A DNA stretch of 64,000 nt from positions 62,001 to 126,000 of the forward strand of contig CAJQPN010000005.1 in assembly GCA_905480195.1 (NCBI GenBank). The letters are read 5' to 3'. The position numbers and the translations under genes were made by a program. Of this stretch, positions 9,254 to 18,801 are shown piece after piece (position 1 is the first letter of the stretch; every line of letters starts with the position of its first letter). Under the pieces are notes generated by a model. It worked only from the letters and a program-made list of their open reading frames with translations, ran no database searches and was not told the origin of the DNA. Origin of the DNA: an uncultured Acidimicrobiales bacterium (lineage in GTDB: Bacteria; Actinomycetota; Acidimicrobiia; Acidimicrobiales; Aldehydirespiratoraceae).

Positions 9254-9747
9254 TCATCGGTTGGTGTGTTGGCTGTAGCTGCCATGGGCCGGACGAACAC
9301 CGAACGGCTTGGGCAGGACCTCGACAGTACCCCCGGCCGCAGTGATGGCGGCCTCTGCGGTCTTCGAGAAGGCGTGGGCCTTCACGTTCACCGCCGTGGT
9401 GAGCTCGCCTCGGCCAAGGATCTTGACCAGCGAGCCCTTGCTTACGAGCCCTCGGCCCAGCAACGACTCAGGCGAGACCTCCGACAGCCCGGACTCGGCG
9501 ATCGTGTCCAGGTTATGCCCTGGTACTCGACACGGAACGGGTTGGTGAATCCGCGCAGTTTGGGAACACGCTGGAGCAGCGGCATCTGGCCACCCTCGAA
9601 GCCCACCGGCACGGTGTTACGGGCCCGCTGACCCTTGGTGCCGCGGCCAGCAGTCTTGCCGCCCTTGCCACCGATACCGCGCGCCTTGCGCTTGCCACGC
9701 TTGTTCGAACCGTCGGCCGGCTCGAGATCATGAAGCTTGATTGCCAT
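9254..9747 (-). CDS. rplO: 50S ribosomal protein L15, apparent single-base frameshift
   Basis: Two track ORFs together encode one L15/uL15 protein. The 5' part (9442-9747) reads [30 protein letters not shown] up to FRVEYQGI. The 3' part (9254-9463) continues with [20 protein letters not shown]...KAHAFSKTA. At about 9514 the sequence reads GGC ATA ACC TGG where L15 homologues read G-I-N-L-D. One extra base restores [18 protein letters not shown] and a product of about 164 residues. Position between rpmD and secY is normal. I infer either a sequencing or assembly deletion or a true mutation. L15 is dispensable in some bacteria, so a real lesion is not impossible. Confidence 0.9.
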
Positions 9748-9929
9748 CAGTCTTCGACCTCCTCGACGCTGACCAGATGCGGGACCCGGGCGAGCATGCC
9801 GCGGATCTCGGGCCGGTCAGGCAGGGTGTTGGTACGGCCGATGCCACGCAGCCCGAGGGCCCGAAGGGTACCTCGCTGCTTGGGCTTACAGCCGATATTG
9901 CTCTTGAGTTGGGTGACTTTGAGCGCCAT
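9747..9929 (-). CDS. rpmD: 50S ribosomal protein L30
   Basis: A 60-residue L30/uL30 protein ([38 protein letters not shown]). The ATG at 9929 was chosen because it gives the family N-terminus and abuts the rpsE stop. The longer track ORF adds 21 residues lying within rpsE. The stop overlaps the rplO start by one base. Confidence 0.97.
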   Translation of the reverse strand: MALKVTQLKSNIGCKPKQRGTLRALGLRGIGRTNTLPDRPEIRGMLARVPHLVSVEEVED

Positions 9930-10525
9930 CAGCCCTCCTTGTCGAGCTTCGGCTTGTGCTCGCCGCGCTCGCTCTCTTGGTAGGCCTTCCAAAGCGCGCC
10001 GGGAAGGAACTCATCGGGCTCGAGGCCGCGCAATCGCGCGATCTCGTCGGGACGACGCTGCGACTGAAGGCCGTTGATCGTCGCGCGGGCAACATTGATG
10101 TGGTTTGCCGATCCGAGCGACTTGCAGAGCACGTCGGCCACACCAGCTTCTTCAAGGATCGCGCGAGCGGCGCCTCCCGCAATCACACCGGTACCGGGAG
10201 CGGCGGGTTTGAGCATGACGCGGCCGGCGCCCAGCTGCCCGATCGTCTCGTGCACGATCGTGGTTCCGGCCATCGGCACGGTGAACAGGTTGCGGCGTGC
10301 TTCTTCGGTGCCCTTCTGGATCGCCAGGGGCACCTCCTTGGCCTTGCCGTAGCCGAGGCCGACCTGGCCGGCACCATCGCCGATCACCACGAGTGCGGTG
10401 AAGGAGAAGCGACGGCCACCCTTGACGACTTTTGCCACACGATTGATATTGATGACGCGGGACTCCCGGAGCCCTTCACCGCCATCGCGCGGGTTGTTGC
10501 GTTCGTCGTTGCGTTCGTAAGCCAT
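9929..10525 (-). CDS. rpsE: 30S ribosomal protein S5
   Basis: A 198-residue S5/uS5 protein involved in decoding fidelity. The N-terminal double-stranded-RNA-binding domain reads [42 protein letters not shown]. The C-terminal domain includes [23 protein letters not shown]. The C-terminus is slightly longer than in E. coli, as in other actinobacteria. It overlaps rplR and rpmD by one base each. Confidence 0.98.
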   Translation of the reverse strand: MAYERNDERNNPRDGGEGLRESRVININRVAKVVKGGRRFSFTALVVIGDGAGQVGLGYGKAKEVPLAIQKGTEEARRNLFTVPMAGTTIVHETIGQLGAGRVMLKPAAPGTGVIAGGAARAILEEAGVADVLCKSLGSANHINVARATINGLQSQRRPDEIARLRGLEPDEFLPGALWKAYQESERGEHKPKLDKEG

Positions 10526-10890
10526 CAGAACTTCAGTCCTCCCTCGCGGGCCGCGTCGGCAAGCGCAGCGACCCGACCGTGGTAGCGGAAGCCACCTCGG
10601 TCGAACACGACCTCTTTTACGCCGGCTGCCGTGGCCCGTTCGGCCAGGAGCGCGCCAGCCTTGGAGGCCGCCTCGATGTTGCTATTGATCGGGCTGCGAA
10701 GTGCCGACTCGGTGGTCGACACAGCAGCGATCGTCACACCGGCGATGTCGTCGATGACCTGCGCCGAGATGTGTTTGTTGGAACGGAACACGGCGACGCG
10801 CGGACGAGCCGCAGTGCCCCGCATGGCCTTGCGGACCCGGTTGTGGCGCCGGATTCGAGAATCGCGACGCTTCTTTGCCATATCGGGCAT
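10525..10890 (-). CDS. rplR: 50S ribosomal protein L18
   Basis: A 121-residue L18/uL18 protein that binds 5S rRNA together with L5. The ATG at 10890 ([48 protein letters not shown]) overlaps the rplF stop as TAATG. A start three codons later (MAKKRRD) is an alternative. The upstream extension in the track lies inside rplF and is rejected. Confidence 0.97.
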   Translation of the reverse strand: MPDMAKKRRDSRIRRHNRVRKAMRGTAARPRVAVFRSNKHISAQVIDDIAGVTIAAVSTTESALRSPINSNIEAASKAGALLAERATAAGVKEVVFDRGGFRYHGRVAALADAAREGGLKF

Positions 10891-11429
10891 TACTTCGCCG
10901 CCTTTCCGGCCTTGCGAATGACGCGCTCGCCGGCGTACCGGATGCCTTTGCCCTTGTAAGGCTCGGGCTTGCGCCACTTGCGAATATCGGCTGCGACCTG
11001 GCCGACCAGCTGCTTGTCGACCCCTTTGACGAGGATCTGGGTCTGCTGGGGCACCTCGAACTCGATTCCCTCCGGCGCAGTGATGTTGACCGGGTGGCTA
11101 AAGCCGAGGGCCAGCTCGAGGGCGTTGCTGCCTTTCGCGGTGGCTCGATAGCCGACACCTTGGATCTGGAGTTCCTTGGTGAATCCTTCGCTGACTCCGA
11201 CGATCATGTTGAAGATCAGCGACCGCGACAGGCCATGGAACGCCTTCGATTCGCTGGACTCGTCGGGACGCTCTACGAAGAGCGTGCCTTCCTCTTCGCG
11301 GACGGTGATACCGCCTGGGAGCTCGCGTTCGAGCGTGCCCTTGGAACCCTTGACCGAGATCGAGGATCCCGAAATCGAGACTTCGACGCTATTCGGGATG
11401 GGGATGGGTGCGCTTCCTACTCGCGACAT
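10890..11429 (-). CDS. rplF: 50S ribosomal protein L6
   Basis: A 179-residue L6/uL6 protein with two tandem L6 domains ([31 protein letters not shown]... and ...[37 protein letters not shown]). The ATG at 11429 gives the family start. The track extension of 45 residues covers the rpsH 3' end in another frame. Confidence 0.97.
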   Translation of the reverse strand: MSRVGSAPIPIPNSVEVSISGSSISVKGSKGTLERELPGGITVREEEGTLFVERPDESSESKAFHGLSRSLIFNMIVGVSEGFTKELQIQGVGYRATAKGSNALELALGFSHPVNITAPEGIEFEVPQQTQILVKGVDKQLVGQVAADIRKWRKPEPYKGKGIRYAGERVIRKAGKAAK

Positions 11430-11439
11430 GGTTCGCTCC

Positions 11440-11844
11440 TCACCAGACGAAGCACAGGATTTCCCCGCCCATGCGGTTCTTCCGTGCTTCGCGGTCGGAC
11501 ATGAGGCCCTTGTTGGTCGACACGACCGCCACGCCGAGACCACCCTGCACGCGAGGGATCTCATTGCGCTGACGGTAAATGCGAAGACCGGGCTTGGACA
11601 CGCGTTTCAGACCGGAGATGACACGGGCCCGCTCGGGGCTGTACTTCATCTCAATCGTCAGCGTCTTTCCGGGCTTTTCACCGTTCTCAGCCTCGGAGAA
11701 CGAGGTGATATAGCCCTCGGACTTGAGGACCTTGGCGAGTGCCACCTTCTGCCTCGACGAGGGCATGGAGACCTCGTCGTGCATCGCAACGTTGGCGTTG
11801 CGGATGCGGGTGAGCATGTCGGAAATCGGATCAGTCATCGTCAT
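11440..11844 (-). CDS. rpsH: 30S ribosomal protein S8
   Basis: A 134-residue S8/uS8 protein. MTDPISDMLTRIRNANVAMHDEVSMPSS at the N-terminus and RVQGGLGVAVVSTNKGLMSDREARKNRMGGEILCFVW at the C-terminus are characteristic. Two in-frame ATGs (11844 and 11838) are possible; GGAG seven bases upstream favours the first. S8 binds the central domain of 16S rRNA and represses the spc operon in other bacteria. Confidence 0.98.
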   Translation of the reverse strand: MTMTDPISDMLTRIRNANVAMHDEVSMPSSRQKVALAKVLKSEGYITSFSEAENGEKPGKTLTIEMKYSPERARVISGLKRVSKPGLRIYRQRNEIPRVQGGLGVAVVSTNKGLMSDREARKNRMGGEILCFVW

Positions 11845-11860
11845 CGTTCAGCTCCTTCCC

Positions 11861-12046
11861 TCACCAACTGGCCTTCTTGACGCCCGGCAACTCGCCGGCA
11901 TGCGCCATCTTTCGCAGGCAGATCCGGCACAGGCCGAACTTGCGATACACCGACTTCGGCCGGCCACACCGGCGACACCGGGTGTACCCGCGCACCTTGA
12001 ACTTCGGCGTGCGCTGCTGCTTTTCCTTGAGTGCTTTCTTCGCCAT
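11861..12046 (-). CDS. rpsZ: 30S ribosomal protein S14 type Z (zinc-binding)
   Basis: A 61-residue uS14 protein of the short, zinc-ribbon type. Its four ligands are in [39 protein letters not shown]. It sits in the spc operon between rplE and rpsH. Many actinobacteria also have a zinc-free S14 elsewhere, but none is seen here. Confidence 0.98.
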   Translation of the reverse strand: MAKKALKEKQQRTPKFKVRGYTRCRRCGRPKSVYRKFGLCRICLRKMAHAGELPGVKKASW

Positions 12047-12049
12047 GGA

Positions 12050-12616
12050 TCACTGCCCCTCGCGTCGGAACGGGAAGTTGAACGCTTCAAGCAAGGCTTT
12101 GCCCTGCTCGTTCGTCTTCGCCGTGGTGACGATCGTGATGTCCATTCCCCTGGTGGTATCGACCTGGTCGTAGTCGATCTCGGGGAACATGAGCTGCTCG
12201 GTCACACCGAACGTGTAGTTGCCGTTGCCGTCGAAGGCCTTCGGCGGGAGGCCGCGGAAGTCGCGGATTCGAGGAATCGCCAAGGAGATGAGGCGGTCCA
12301 AGAACTCGTACATCCGGTCGCCCCGAAGGGTGACCTTGCAGCCGATGGCCTGACCCTCACGCAGCTTGAAGCTGGCGAGGCTCTTCTTGGCCCTGGTGAC
12401 GACCGGCTTTTGGCCGGCGATCGTCTCCATGTCGGAAAGAGCGCCTTCGAGAAGCTTGGCTTGGCCGACCGCATCACCGACGCCCATGTTCAGAACGATC
12501 TTCTCGATCTTGGGAACGAGCATGATGTTGTCGAGTTCGAGCGTCTCTTGCAGTTGCGCTCGGATCTCTTCCTTGTACTTCGTGCGAAGGCGAGGGGTGA
12601 GGGTTGCGGTGCTCAC
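12050..12616 (-). CDS. rplE: 50S ribosomal protein L5
   Basis: A 188-residue L5/uL5 protein that binds 5S rRNA and contacts the P-site tRNA. It contains [72 protein letters not shown]. The GTG start at 12616 overlaps the rplX stop (GTGA). Confidence 0.98.
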   Translation of the reverse strand: MSTATLTPRLRTKYKEEIRAQLQETLELDNIMLVPKIEKIVLNMGVGDAVGQAKLLEGALSDMETIAGQKPVVTRAKKSLASFKLREGQAIGCKVTLRGDRMYEFLDRLISLAIPRIRDFRGLPPKAFDGNGNYTFGVTEQLMFPEIDYDQVDTTRGMDITIVTTAKTNEQGKALLEAFNFPFRREGQ

Positions 12617-12939
12617 TTGATCTCCTCTCCGGTGCGGCGGCAGATGCGAACCTTCGAGCCGTCGTCGTTGATCTTGTAGCCGACCTTGGTCGCCTTACCG
12701 TCCTTCGGGCTGATCACGGCGACGTTCGACACGTCGATCGGCATCGCCTTCTCGATGATGCCCCCCTGCTGATCGGCGCGGGTCGGAGCCTGGTGTTTCT
12801 TGGCGATATTGACGCCCTCGACGATCACCTTGCCCTTTTCGGGAATGGCATGAGCGACCACACCTTCAGCGCCCTTGTCCTTGCCGGCAAGTACGACCAC
12901 GCGGTCACCCTTCTTGATCTTCATGGTCTTCTTGGACAT
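12613..12939 (-). CDS. rplX: 50S ribosomal protein L24
   Basis: A 108-residue L24/uL24 protein, an assembly initiator with a KOW motif ([22 protein letters not shown]). The ATG at 12939 overlaps the rplN stop as TGATG. The track uses a GTG one codon earlier; the two cannot be separated by sequence alone, but ATG is preferred. The C-terminus [13 protein letters not shown] is typical of the family. Confidence 0.97.
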   Translation of the reverse strand: MSKKTMKIKKGDRVVVLAGKDKGAEGVVAHAIPEKGKVIVEGVNIAKKHQAPTRADQQGGIIEKAMPIDVSNVAVISPKDGKATKVGYKINDDGSKVRICRRTGEEIK

Positions 12940-13307
12940 CACAGGACCTCCGGAGCCAGCGACACGATCCGCATGAACTGCTTCTCACGCAGTTCACGAC
13001 CGACCGGGCCGAAGATGCGGGTGCCACGCGGCTGCTTCTGTTCGTTGATGAGCACAGCTGCGTTCTCGTCGAAGCGGATGTAGCTGCCGTCAGCACGACG
13101 CTTTTCCTTCTTCACGCGCACGACGACACACTTGACAACGTCGCCCTTCTTCACCTGAGCGCCTGGGATCGCGTCCTTGACCGTGGCGACGAAAACATCA
13201 CCGATCGAGGCGTAGCGACGCTTCGAACCGCCGAGGACCTTGATGCACAGGACCTCCTTGGCGCCCGAGTTGTCGGCGACCCGCAGACGAGATTCCTGCT
13301 GGATCAC
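12939..13307 (-). CDS. rplN: 50S ribosomal protein L14
   Basis: A 122-residue L14/uL14 protein ([49 protein letters not shown]). The start is GTG at 13307 and overlaps the rpsQ stop. The length and the C-terminal [25 protein letters not shown] are canonical. Confidence 0.98.
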   Translation of the reverse strand: MIQQESRLRVADNSGAKEVLCIKVLGGSKRRYASIGDVFVATVKDAIPGAQVKKGDVVKCVVVRVKKEKRRADGSYIRFDENAAVLINEQKQPRGTRIFGPVGRELREKQFMRIVSLAPEVL

Positions 13308-13573
13308 TTCGCACGCTCCAGGATCTCGACGAGACGCCAGCGCTTGTTCTTCGACAGGGGGCGGGTCTCTTGGACACGCACCCGGTCGCCGATGTTGAGC
13401 GTGTTCTCCTCGTCGTGGACGTGGAGCTTCTTGTTGCGCTGCACCGTCTTGGCGTAGCGGCGGTGACGCACCCGGTCGATGGTCTCGACCACTGCGGTCT
13501 TGTCCATCTTGTCGGACACGACGATGCCCTCACGGACCTTGCGTGCGTTCTCGCGGGTTTCGGTATCAGCCAT
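13304..13573 (-). CDS. rpsQ: 30S ribosomal protein S17
   Basis: An 89-residue S17/uS17 protein ([72 protein letters not shown]). The ATG at 13573 (MADTETREN) was chosen over the track start, whose 13 extra residues lie entirely in rpmC. It overlaps rpmC by eight bases. Confidence 0.97.
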   Translation of the reverse strand: MADTETRENARKVREGIVVSDKMDKTAVVETIDRVRHRRYAKTVQRNKKLHVHDEENTLNIGDRVRVQETRPLSKNKRWRLVEILERAK

Positions 13574-13805
13574 CGGAAGCCTCCAACACTGCCTCTTCCA
13601 ACGATTCGGCATCGGTAATTTCGCGGGCCCGAAGCTCGGTCAGCAGTCGGGCGATTTCCTTCTTGATCTGCTTCATGCGGGCCGAATTCTCGAGCTGGCC
13701 GGTGGCGAACTGGAATCGCAGGTTGAACAGCTCTTCCTTTGCGTCCGACAACTTCTCGAGGAGATCGATTTCGCCGAGTTCGGCGAGGGCCTTGGCCTTG
13801 GCCAT
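13566..13805 (-). CDS. rpmC: 50S ribosomal protein L29
   Basis: A 79-residue L29/uL29 protein near the polypeptide exit. The family core is [48 protein letters not shown]. The last ten residues ([10 protein letters not shown]...) form an acidic tail beyond the usual length of about 65. Confidence 0.97.
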   Translation of the reverse strand: MAKAKALAELGEIDLLEKLSDAKEELFNLRFQFATGQLENSARMKQIKKEIARLLTELRAREITDAESLEEAVLEASDG

Positions 13806-14221
13806 TAGAACCCCTCCTCACGTTTCACGAAGCGGGCCTTGATCGGCAGCTTCTGGATGGCACGATTGATCGCTGCTCGAGCGATGTCCTCGTCGTGAAA
13901 CGAGAGCTCGAACAAGACTCGGCCAGGCTTCACGACAGCAACCCACTTCTCGGGGTTGCCCTTGCCCGAACCCATGCGGGTCTCGGCAGGCTTCTGTGTG
14001 ACGGGCTTGTCGGGGAAGACGTTGATCCACACCTTGCCGCCACGCTTGATGTGGCGGGTCATGGCGATACGGGCTGCCTCGATCTGGCGGGCGGTAACCC
14101 AACCGGGTTCGAGAGCCTGGATACCGAAGTCGCCGTAGGTGACTTCGGTGGCGCCTTTTGCAGCGCCGGCCATCCGGCCCCGGTGGTGCTTGCGGTGCTT
14201 GACCTTCTTGGGCATCAGCAT
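13805..14221 (-). CDS. rplP: 50S ribosomal protein L16
   Basis: A 138-residue L16/uL16 protein ([88 protein letters not shown]). The ATG at 14221 gives the conserved MLxP N-terminus. It shares one base with the rpmC start. Confidence 0.98.
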   Translation of the reverse strand: MLMPKKVKHRKHHRGRMAGAAKGATEVTYGDFGIQALEPGWVTARQIEAARIAMTRHIKRGGKVWINVFPDKPVTQKPAETRMGSGKGNPEKWVAVVKPGRVLFELSFHDEDIARAAINRAIQKLPIKARFVKREEGF

Positions 14222-14232
14222 GGTCGATTACC

Positions 14233-15141
14233 TCAGTCGTTCGCCCGGAAGTTCGGGGTCTCGCTCTGCTCACGAGTCGACGCTTCGATAGCGTCTTCCT
14301 CGTCGAGGAGGCGCTCGAACTCGGGGTCGGCTTCCTTGATCAGCGGTGCTGGCTCTTCGTCGACCTCGTTGTCGGGAGCATCCGTTTCGGGGGTCGACAC
14401 ACGCTTGCGTGCGGCGCTGGACACGACCTTGCGGGGCTTGCTCTGCCCGGACGTCTCACCCGCTGCCATCGCAGCCTCAAGGGTGGCCTTGTCTTCGGCC
14501 TGGGTCTTGTAGGGGAGAATGTCGCCCTTGTAGAGCCATACCTTGACGCCGATTCGGCCATACGTGGTCTTGGCCTCTCGGAAGCCGTAGTCGACATCGG
14601 CACGAAGTGTGTGCAGCGGTACTCGGCCCTCGCGGTACCACTCGGTCCGGGCCATCTCCGAGCCACCGAGGCGGCCTGAGCACTGGACGCGGATCCCGAG
14701 TGCACCGGCTTTCTGGGCGTTCTGGACTGCGCGCTTCATGGCACGCCGGAACGCCACACGACCAGCGAGCTGGTCAGCGATTCCTTGAGCGATCAACGCA
14801 GCGTCAAGCTCAGGCTGCTTGATCTCCTGGATGTTGAGTTGGACCTTGGCGTTGCCAGAGATCGTGGTGAGACCGGTCCGAAGGCGGTCGGCTTCGGAGC
14901 CACGACGGCCAATCACGATGCCCGGGCGAGCAGTGTGAACGTCAACACGCAGCCGTTCGCGGGTCCGTTCAACCTCAACGCGGCTGATCGCAGCGTGCGG
15001 CAGTTCGTTGAGCAAGTAGTCGCGAATCTTCCAATCCTCGACGACGTTGTCGGCGTACTCGTCACGATCGGCGAACCAGCGGCTCTTCCAATCGGTGGTA
15101 ATCCCGAGGCGGAAGCCGTACGGGTTGACTTTCTGACCCAT
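14233..15141 (-). CDS. rpsC: 30S ribosomal protein S3 with long acidic C-terminal tail
   Basis: A 302-residue S3/uS3 protein at the mRNA entry channel. The KH domain carries [18 protein letters not shown]. The C-terminal domain ends near residue 215 ([18 protein letters not shown]). About 85 further residues follow, rich in Glu, Asp, Ser and Pro ([30 protein letters not shown]). E. coli S3 has 233 residues. Tails on S3 are common in actinobacteria, though this one is strongly acidic. It overlaps rplV by one base. Confidence 0.98.
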   Translation of the reverse strand: MGQKVNPYGFRLGITTDWKSRWFADRDEYADNVVEDWKIRDYLLNELPHAAISRVEVERTRERLRVDVHTARPGIVIGRRGSEADRLRTGLTTISGNAKVQLNIQEIKQPELDAALIAQGIADQLAGRVAFRRAMKRAVQNAQKAGALGIRVQCSGRLGGSEMARTEWYREGRVPLHTLRADVDYGFREAKTTYGRIGVKVWLYKGDILPYKTQAEDKATLEAAMAAGETSGQSKPRKVVSSAARKRVSTPETDAPDNEVDEEPAPLIKEADPEFERLLDEEDAIEASTREQSETPNFRAND

Positions 15142-15836
15142 CAGTCGGTCTCCTCTTCCTCGGGTTCCTCGGCTGGATCACCATCGTCGGCCAACTCACC
15201 GGCCACGACATCGATAGCCTTCTCGGCGTCGACGTCGTCGGCCTCGGCATCGTCGTTGACCTCAGCCAACGCAGCTGCAGTCGCCTCGACAATCTCAGAG
15301 GCCTGGTCTTCGACACTCGGTTCATCGTGGTCGTGGTCGTGGTCATGATCGTGATCATGCTCCTCGTCACGAGCCCGGCTCTGGGCAACACGGGCACGAC
15401 GAGCCTCCGCAGCCTGAGTCGAACCCGAACGGCCGGAGGCAGCCTCACGCTCACGAATCGCCTCGAGGGCTTCGTCGGAATAGCGGCTCACAATCACAGT
15501 GATGTGGCAGGTGCGCTTGCGGATGCGGGTGGCACGACCACGAGCACGGGGACGCCAGCGCTTGAGCGTGGGGCCCTCGTCCGCGTAGCACGCCGAGACA
15601 TACAGTTCTTCGGCGAGCTGGCTGTCGTTGTGCTCAGCGTTCGCAACAGCCGAGTCGAGCACCTTGAGGATGTCTTCGGAGATGCCCCGCTCGGAGAACT
15701 GCAGGATCTCGGCAGCCTCGGCGTAGGACTTGCCGCGGATCAGGTCGAGGACCTCACGGGCCTTGTAGGCCGAGCTGCGGACGTGCGAGGCCTTGGCGCG
15801 CGTGCCTGGACGCTCGTTGGTTTTGGTGCCAGCCAT
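15141..15836 (-). CDS. rplV: 50S ribosomal protein L22 with acidic His-Asp tail
   Basis: A 231-residue L22/uL22 protein, twice the usual length. Residues 1 to about 119 form the normal globular domain and exit-tunnel loop ([22 protein letters not shown] ... [22 protein letters not shown]). The remaining 110 residues are an extension with a charged helix ([14 protein letters not shown]...), a run of alternating His-Asp ([12 protein letters not shown]) and a very acidic end (EEPEEEETD). The His-Asp run is encoded by imperfect tandem hexamers at 15326-15360. It might bind divalent metal, which is inference only. Confidence 0.97.
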   Translation of the reverse strand: MAGTKTNERPGTRAKASHVRSSAYKAREVLDLIRGKSYAEAAEILQFSERGISEDILKVLDSAVANAEHNDSQLAEELYVSACYADEGPTLKRWRPRARGRATRIRKRTCHITVIVSRYSDEALEAIREREAASGRSGSTQAAEARRARVAQSRARDEEHDHDHDHDHDHDEPSVEDQASEIVEATAAALAEVNDDAEADDVDAEKAIDVVAGELADDGDPAEEPEEEETD

Positions 15837-16114
15837 CAGCGCCGAGCCCCCTTCTCCTGGCCCGCATGGAACCTGAAGGTACGGGTTGGGGCGAACTCAC
15901 CGAGCTTGTGGCCGATCATCGCCTCGGTGATGTACACCGGGACGTGCTTACGGCCGTCGTGAACAGCCAACGTATGGCCGATCATGTCGGGGATGATGGT
16001 GGATCGGCGGCTCCAGGTCTTGACGACCTTCTTCTCGCCGGTCTCGTTCAGAGCATCGATCTTCTTCAACAGATGATCATCGACGAACGGACCCTTTTTC
16101 AGGCTGCGCGGCAT
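15836..16114 (-). CDS. rpsS: 30S ribosomal protein S19
   Basis: A 92-residue S19/uS19 protein ([83 protein letters not shown]). The ATG at 16114 gives the invariant N-terminus. The 69-residue upstream extension in the track lies within rplB. Confidence 0.98.
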   Translation of the reverse strand: MPRSLKKGPFVDDHLLKKIDALNETGEKKVVKTWSRRSTIIPDMIGHTLAVHDGRKHVPVYITEAMIGHKLGEFAPTRTFRFHAGQEKGARR

Positions 16115-16119
16115 TGCAG

Positions 16120-16956
16120 TTACCTCCGCGAACCGCGCGTCCGGCGACGGCGCACGATCAACTTGTCGGACTCTTGATTGGCACGGCGGGTGCGGCCCTC
16201 GGGCTTGCCCCACGGCGAAACCGGGTGGCGGCCACCAGAGGTCTTGCCTTCGCCACCGCCGTGCGGGTGGTCGACCGGGTTCATAACCACGCCGCGGGAC
16301 TGGGGCTTGACGCCCTTCCAACGGTTGCGGCCGGCCTTACCGATCTTGATGAGTTCGTGTTGGGCGTTGCCGACCTCGCCGACGGTCGCCCGACAGTCGA
16401 TCGGCACGCGTCGCATCTCGGTACTCGGGAGGCGCAGGGTGGCGAAATCGCCCTCCTTCGCAACCAGCTGGACTGCCGTGCCGGCCGAGCGGCCGAGCTT
16501 GGCGCCAGCACCAGCCTTGAGCTCGACGTTGTGGATCGTGGTACCGACCGGGATGAAGCGCAGTGGCAACGAGTTACCAGGGCGGATCTCGGCGCCCTGG
16601 CCGGACTCGAGTTTGTCGCCGACCTGCAGATCTCGCGGCGCCAAGATGTAGCGCTTCTCGCCGTCGTGGTAGTGCAACAAGGCGATGTTGCAGGTGCGGT
16701 TCGGGTCGTACTCGATGGTCGCGACCGTCGCCGGCACACCGTCTTTGGTGCGCTTGAAGTCAATGATGCGGTATTGCTGCTTGTGACCACCGCCGCGATG
16801 GCGGCTGGTCTTGCGGCCGTAGTTGTTTCGACCGCCGGTCTTGCCCTTGGGGGCGAGCAGGGTCTTTTCAGGCGTCGATGTCGTAATCTCGGAGAAGTCC
16901 GAACTCGTCTGGAACCGACGGCCGGGGCTGGTGGGCTTGCGCTTACGGATCGCCAT
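16120..16956 (-). CDS. rplB: 50S ribosomal protein L2
   Basis: A 278-residue L2/uL2 protein, essential for peptidyl-transferase-centre assembly. It carries [29 protein letters not shown] and the functional histidine motif [31 protein letters not shown]. The length is standard. It lies 2 bases after rplW. Confidence 0.98.
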   Translation of the reverse strand: MAIRKRKPTSPGRRFQTSSDFSEITTSTPEKTLLAPKGKTGGRNNYGRKTSRHRGGGHKQQYRIIDFKRTKDGVPATVATIEYDPNRTCNIALLHYHDGEKRYILAPRDLQVGDKLESGQGAEIRPGNSLPLRFIPVGTTIHNVELKAGAGAKLGRSAGTAVQLVAKEGDFATLRLPSTEMRRVPIDCRATVGEVGNAQHELIKIGKAGRNRWKGVKPQSRGVVMNPVDHPHGGGEGKTSGGRHPVSPWGKPEGRTRRANQESDKLIVRRRRTRGSRR

Positions 16957-16958
16957 GA

Positions 16959-17249
16959 TCAGACCTCGAACAGATCGATCGAGTCACCCTCGGCGAGGGT
17001 GATGAGGGCACGCTTCTGGGAGGGCCTCTGGCCCCAACCGCCCGTGCGCCGGTTGCGCTTACGCTTCCCGGCCCGGTTGAGCGTGTTGACCTTGACCACG
17101 GCGACGTCAAACAGGGCTTCGACAGCGTCGCGGATCTCAGGCTTCGAGGCGCTCTTGGCGACCTCAAAGGTGTAAACGTTCTCTTCGAGGAGCCCGTACG
17201 ACTTCTCGGAGACGACGGGGCGGATCAGGACGTCGCGGTGGTCCTTCAC
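16959..17249 (-). CDS. rplW: 50S ribosomal protein L23
   Basis: A 96-residue L23/uL23 protein ([63 protein letters not shown]). It forms the trigger-factor and SRP docking site at the exit tunnel. The start is GTG and overlaps the rplD stop. Confidence 0.97.
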   Translation of the reverse strand: MKDHRDVLIRPVVSEKSYGLLEENVYTFEVAKSASKPEIRDAVEALFDVAVVKVNTLNRAGKRKRNRRTGGWGQRPSQKRALITLAEGDSIDLFEV

Positions 17250-17896
17250 TCTTCTTCCTCCGTGGAGTCGGCGGCAGAGCTGTTGCTCTCACCGGTGGGA
17301 AGTGTCGCCTCGGTGAACACAACGACATCAGCATTAAGGACGTCGTACGTGTTGAGCTCACCGACGTGCATGCAGTGCACAGTGGTGAGGTTCCGGAAGC
17401 TCTTCCACGCATTGGTGTCGTCCTTGCCAAGCACGACGAGGACCTTGCCTTCGGCCCCGATGGCGGCGAGGGCGGCGATGCCTGCCCGGGTACTCGGAGA
17501 CTCAAACTCCCACTTGTCGACGACCAGGACGTTGCCGTCTGCAGCCCGGTCGGACAGAGCCGAGGCGAGCGCCAGCTTGATCATCTTCTTGGGGGTCTTC
17601 TGGCTGTAATCACGGGGCTTGGGGCCGTGGGCGATACCACCGCCGACCCATCCCGGCGCCCGGGTAGTGCCGGCGCGCGACCGACCCGTACCCTTCTGCC
17701 GCCACGGCTTGGCGCCGCCGCCACGCACCTCACGACGGGTGAGGGTGCTGTGGGTACCGGCACGCTTGGCGGCGAGTTGGGCAGTGACGACTTGGTGCAT
17801 CACCGGCATGTTCGGCTCGATACCGAAGACGGCATCGGCCAGATCGGTGCTTCCGGCGGACTTGCCGGCCTGGGTGAGGATCGTGACGCTCGCCAT
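17246..17896 (-). CDS. rplD: 50S ribosomal protein L4
   Basis: A 216-residue L4/uL4 protein. The tunnel-loop motif GTHSTLTRREVRGGGAKPWRQKGTGRSRAGTTRAPGWVGGGIAHGPKPRDYSQKTPKKM is intact. The last ~15 residues ([15 protein letters not shown]) form a short acidic tail. L4 represses the S10 operon in enterobacteria through its leader; whether it does so here is unknown. Confidence 0.98.
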   Translation of the reverse strand: MASVTILTQAGKSAGSTDLADAVFGIEPNMPVMHQVVTAQLAAKRAGTHSTLTRREVRGGGAKPWRQKGTGRSRAGTTRAPGWVGGGIAHGPKPRDYSQKTPKKMIKLALASALSDRAADGNVLVVDKWEFESPSTRAGIAALAAIGAEGKVLVVLGKDDTNAWKSFRNLTTVHCMHVGELNTYDVLNADVVVFTEATLPTGESNSSAADSTEEEE

Positions 17897-17898
17897 GA

Positions 17899-18537
17899 TC
17901 AGGCTCCCTTCACCGCGTTGCGGACGATGACGGTGGCGCCGCGCGCACCGGGCACGGAGCCCTTGATAAGCAGCACCTGCGCCTCGGGGTCGCTCTTGAC
18001 GACCTCAAGGTTGAGCGTGGTGACCTTGTCGTTGCCCATGCGGCCCGGGAGCTTCTTGCCTTTGAAGACGCGGCTCGGCGTGGCGCACTGGCCAACAGCA
18101 CCGGGCTTACGATGATTCTTGTGAGCGCCGTGGCTGGCAGGGGCGCCACCGAAGCCGTGACGCTTCATCGCGCCCGAGAACCCCTTGCCGCGGCTGACTG
18201 CGGTGACATCGACGAGTTCACCCTGCTCGAGGATCTCGGTGGAGATCTCCTGGCCGACAGTGAATTCGCTGACGTCATCGAGTCGTAGCTCGACGAGCCT
18301 GGTACCGGGCTCGACGCCCGCCTTGTCGAAATGCCCGGCCTCGGGCATGGTGAGCTTGCCGGCATCCTTCACGCCCTGCGTGACCTGAATAGCGCTGTAG
18401 CCGTCGGTATCAGGTGTCTTGACCTGAACGACGCGACACGGTGACACGCGCAGAACGGTCACCGGGACGATGCGGTTCTCGTCGTCCCAGACCTGCGTCA
18501 TGCCGACCTTCTCGCCGACGATCGCCTTGGTGGCCAT
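17899..18537 (-). CDS. rplC: 50S ribosomal protein L3
   Basis: A 212-residue L3/uL3 protein (MATKAIVGEKVGMTQVWDDENRIVPVTVLRV ... GKGFSGAMKRHGFGGAPASHGAHKNHRKPGAVGQCATPSRVFKGKKLPGRMGNDKVT). The ATG at 18537 is preceded by an AGGAAG ribosome-binding site. It is the first gene of this ribosomal array; rpsJ, normally immediately upstream, is 2.8 kb away beyond fabH and an AI-2E-type permease gene. Confidence 0.98.
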   Translation of the reverse strand: MATKAIVGEKVGMTQVWDDENRIVPVTVLRVSPCRVVQVKTPDTDGYSAIQVTQGVKDAGKLTMPEAGHFDKAGVEPGTRLVELRLDDVSEFTVGQEISTEILEQGELVDVTAVSRGKGFSGAMKRHGFGGAPASHGAHKNHRKPGAVGQCATPSRVFKGKKLPGRMGNDKVTTLNLEVVKSDPEAQVLLIKGSVPGARGATVIVRNAVKGA

Positions 18538-18614
18538 GGTTGCTTCCTGTGGGTCATGCGAGGTCAAAAACCCCGCTACATCTCATCCGCGCATGCACTC
18601 GTGGAGTTCAGGCG

Positions 18615-18647
18615 AACGCTCCGCACGGGCAGGCCCGGCGGAGCGTT
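18615..18647 (-). promoter_or_regulatory. Inverted repeat in the rplC leader
   Basis: A perfect 10-bp stem, AACGCTCCGC/GCGGAGCGTT, encloses a short GC-rich second hairpin, 78 bases upstream of the rplC ATG. In the minus-strand RNA it would fold in the 5' leader of the ribosomal operon, a plausible autoregulatory or attenuation element. On the plus strand it is followed by GGATCGGTTTT and could instead act as a terminator-like element ahead of the AI-2E-type gene. The rest of the 264-base gap (18538-18801) shows no ORF. Confidence 0.45.
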
Positions 18648-18801
18648 GGATCGGTTTTGCCGCACGGTTCCCGAAGGCCTGCGCAGACGTCGATTACTGG
18701 TTCCCGGTACAACCCGGGCACGCAAGTAGTAGAGGCTATCCGGGTCACGGTGGGGAACCAACAGCCCGCACAAGAGAAAACGCAGACTAGGTTCGGCGCT
18801 C

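Noticed and set aside
15322-15366. Short tandem repeat considered as a CRISPR or satellite array
   Set aside because: The hexameric repeats are the in-frame codons of the L22 His-Asp tail; there are no spacers.
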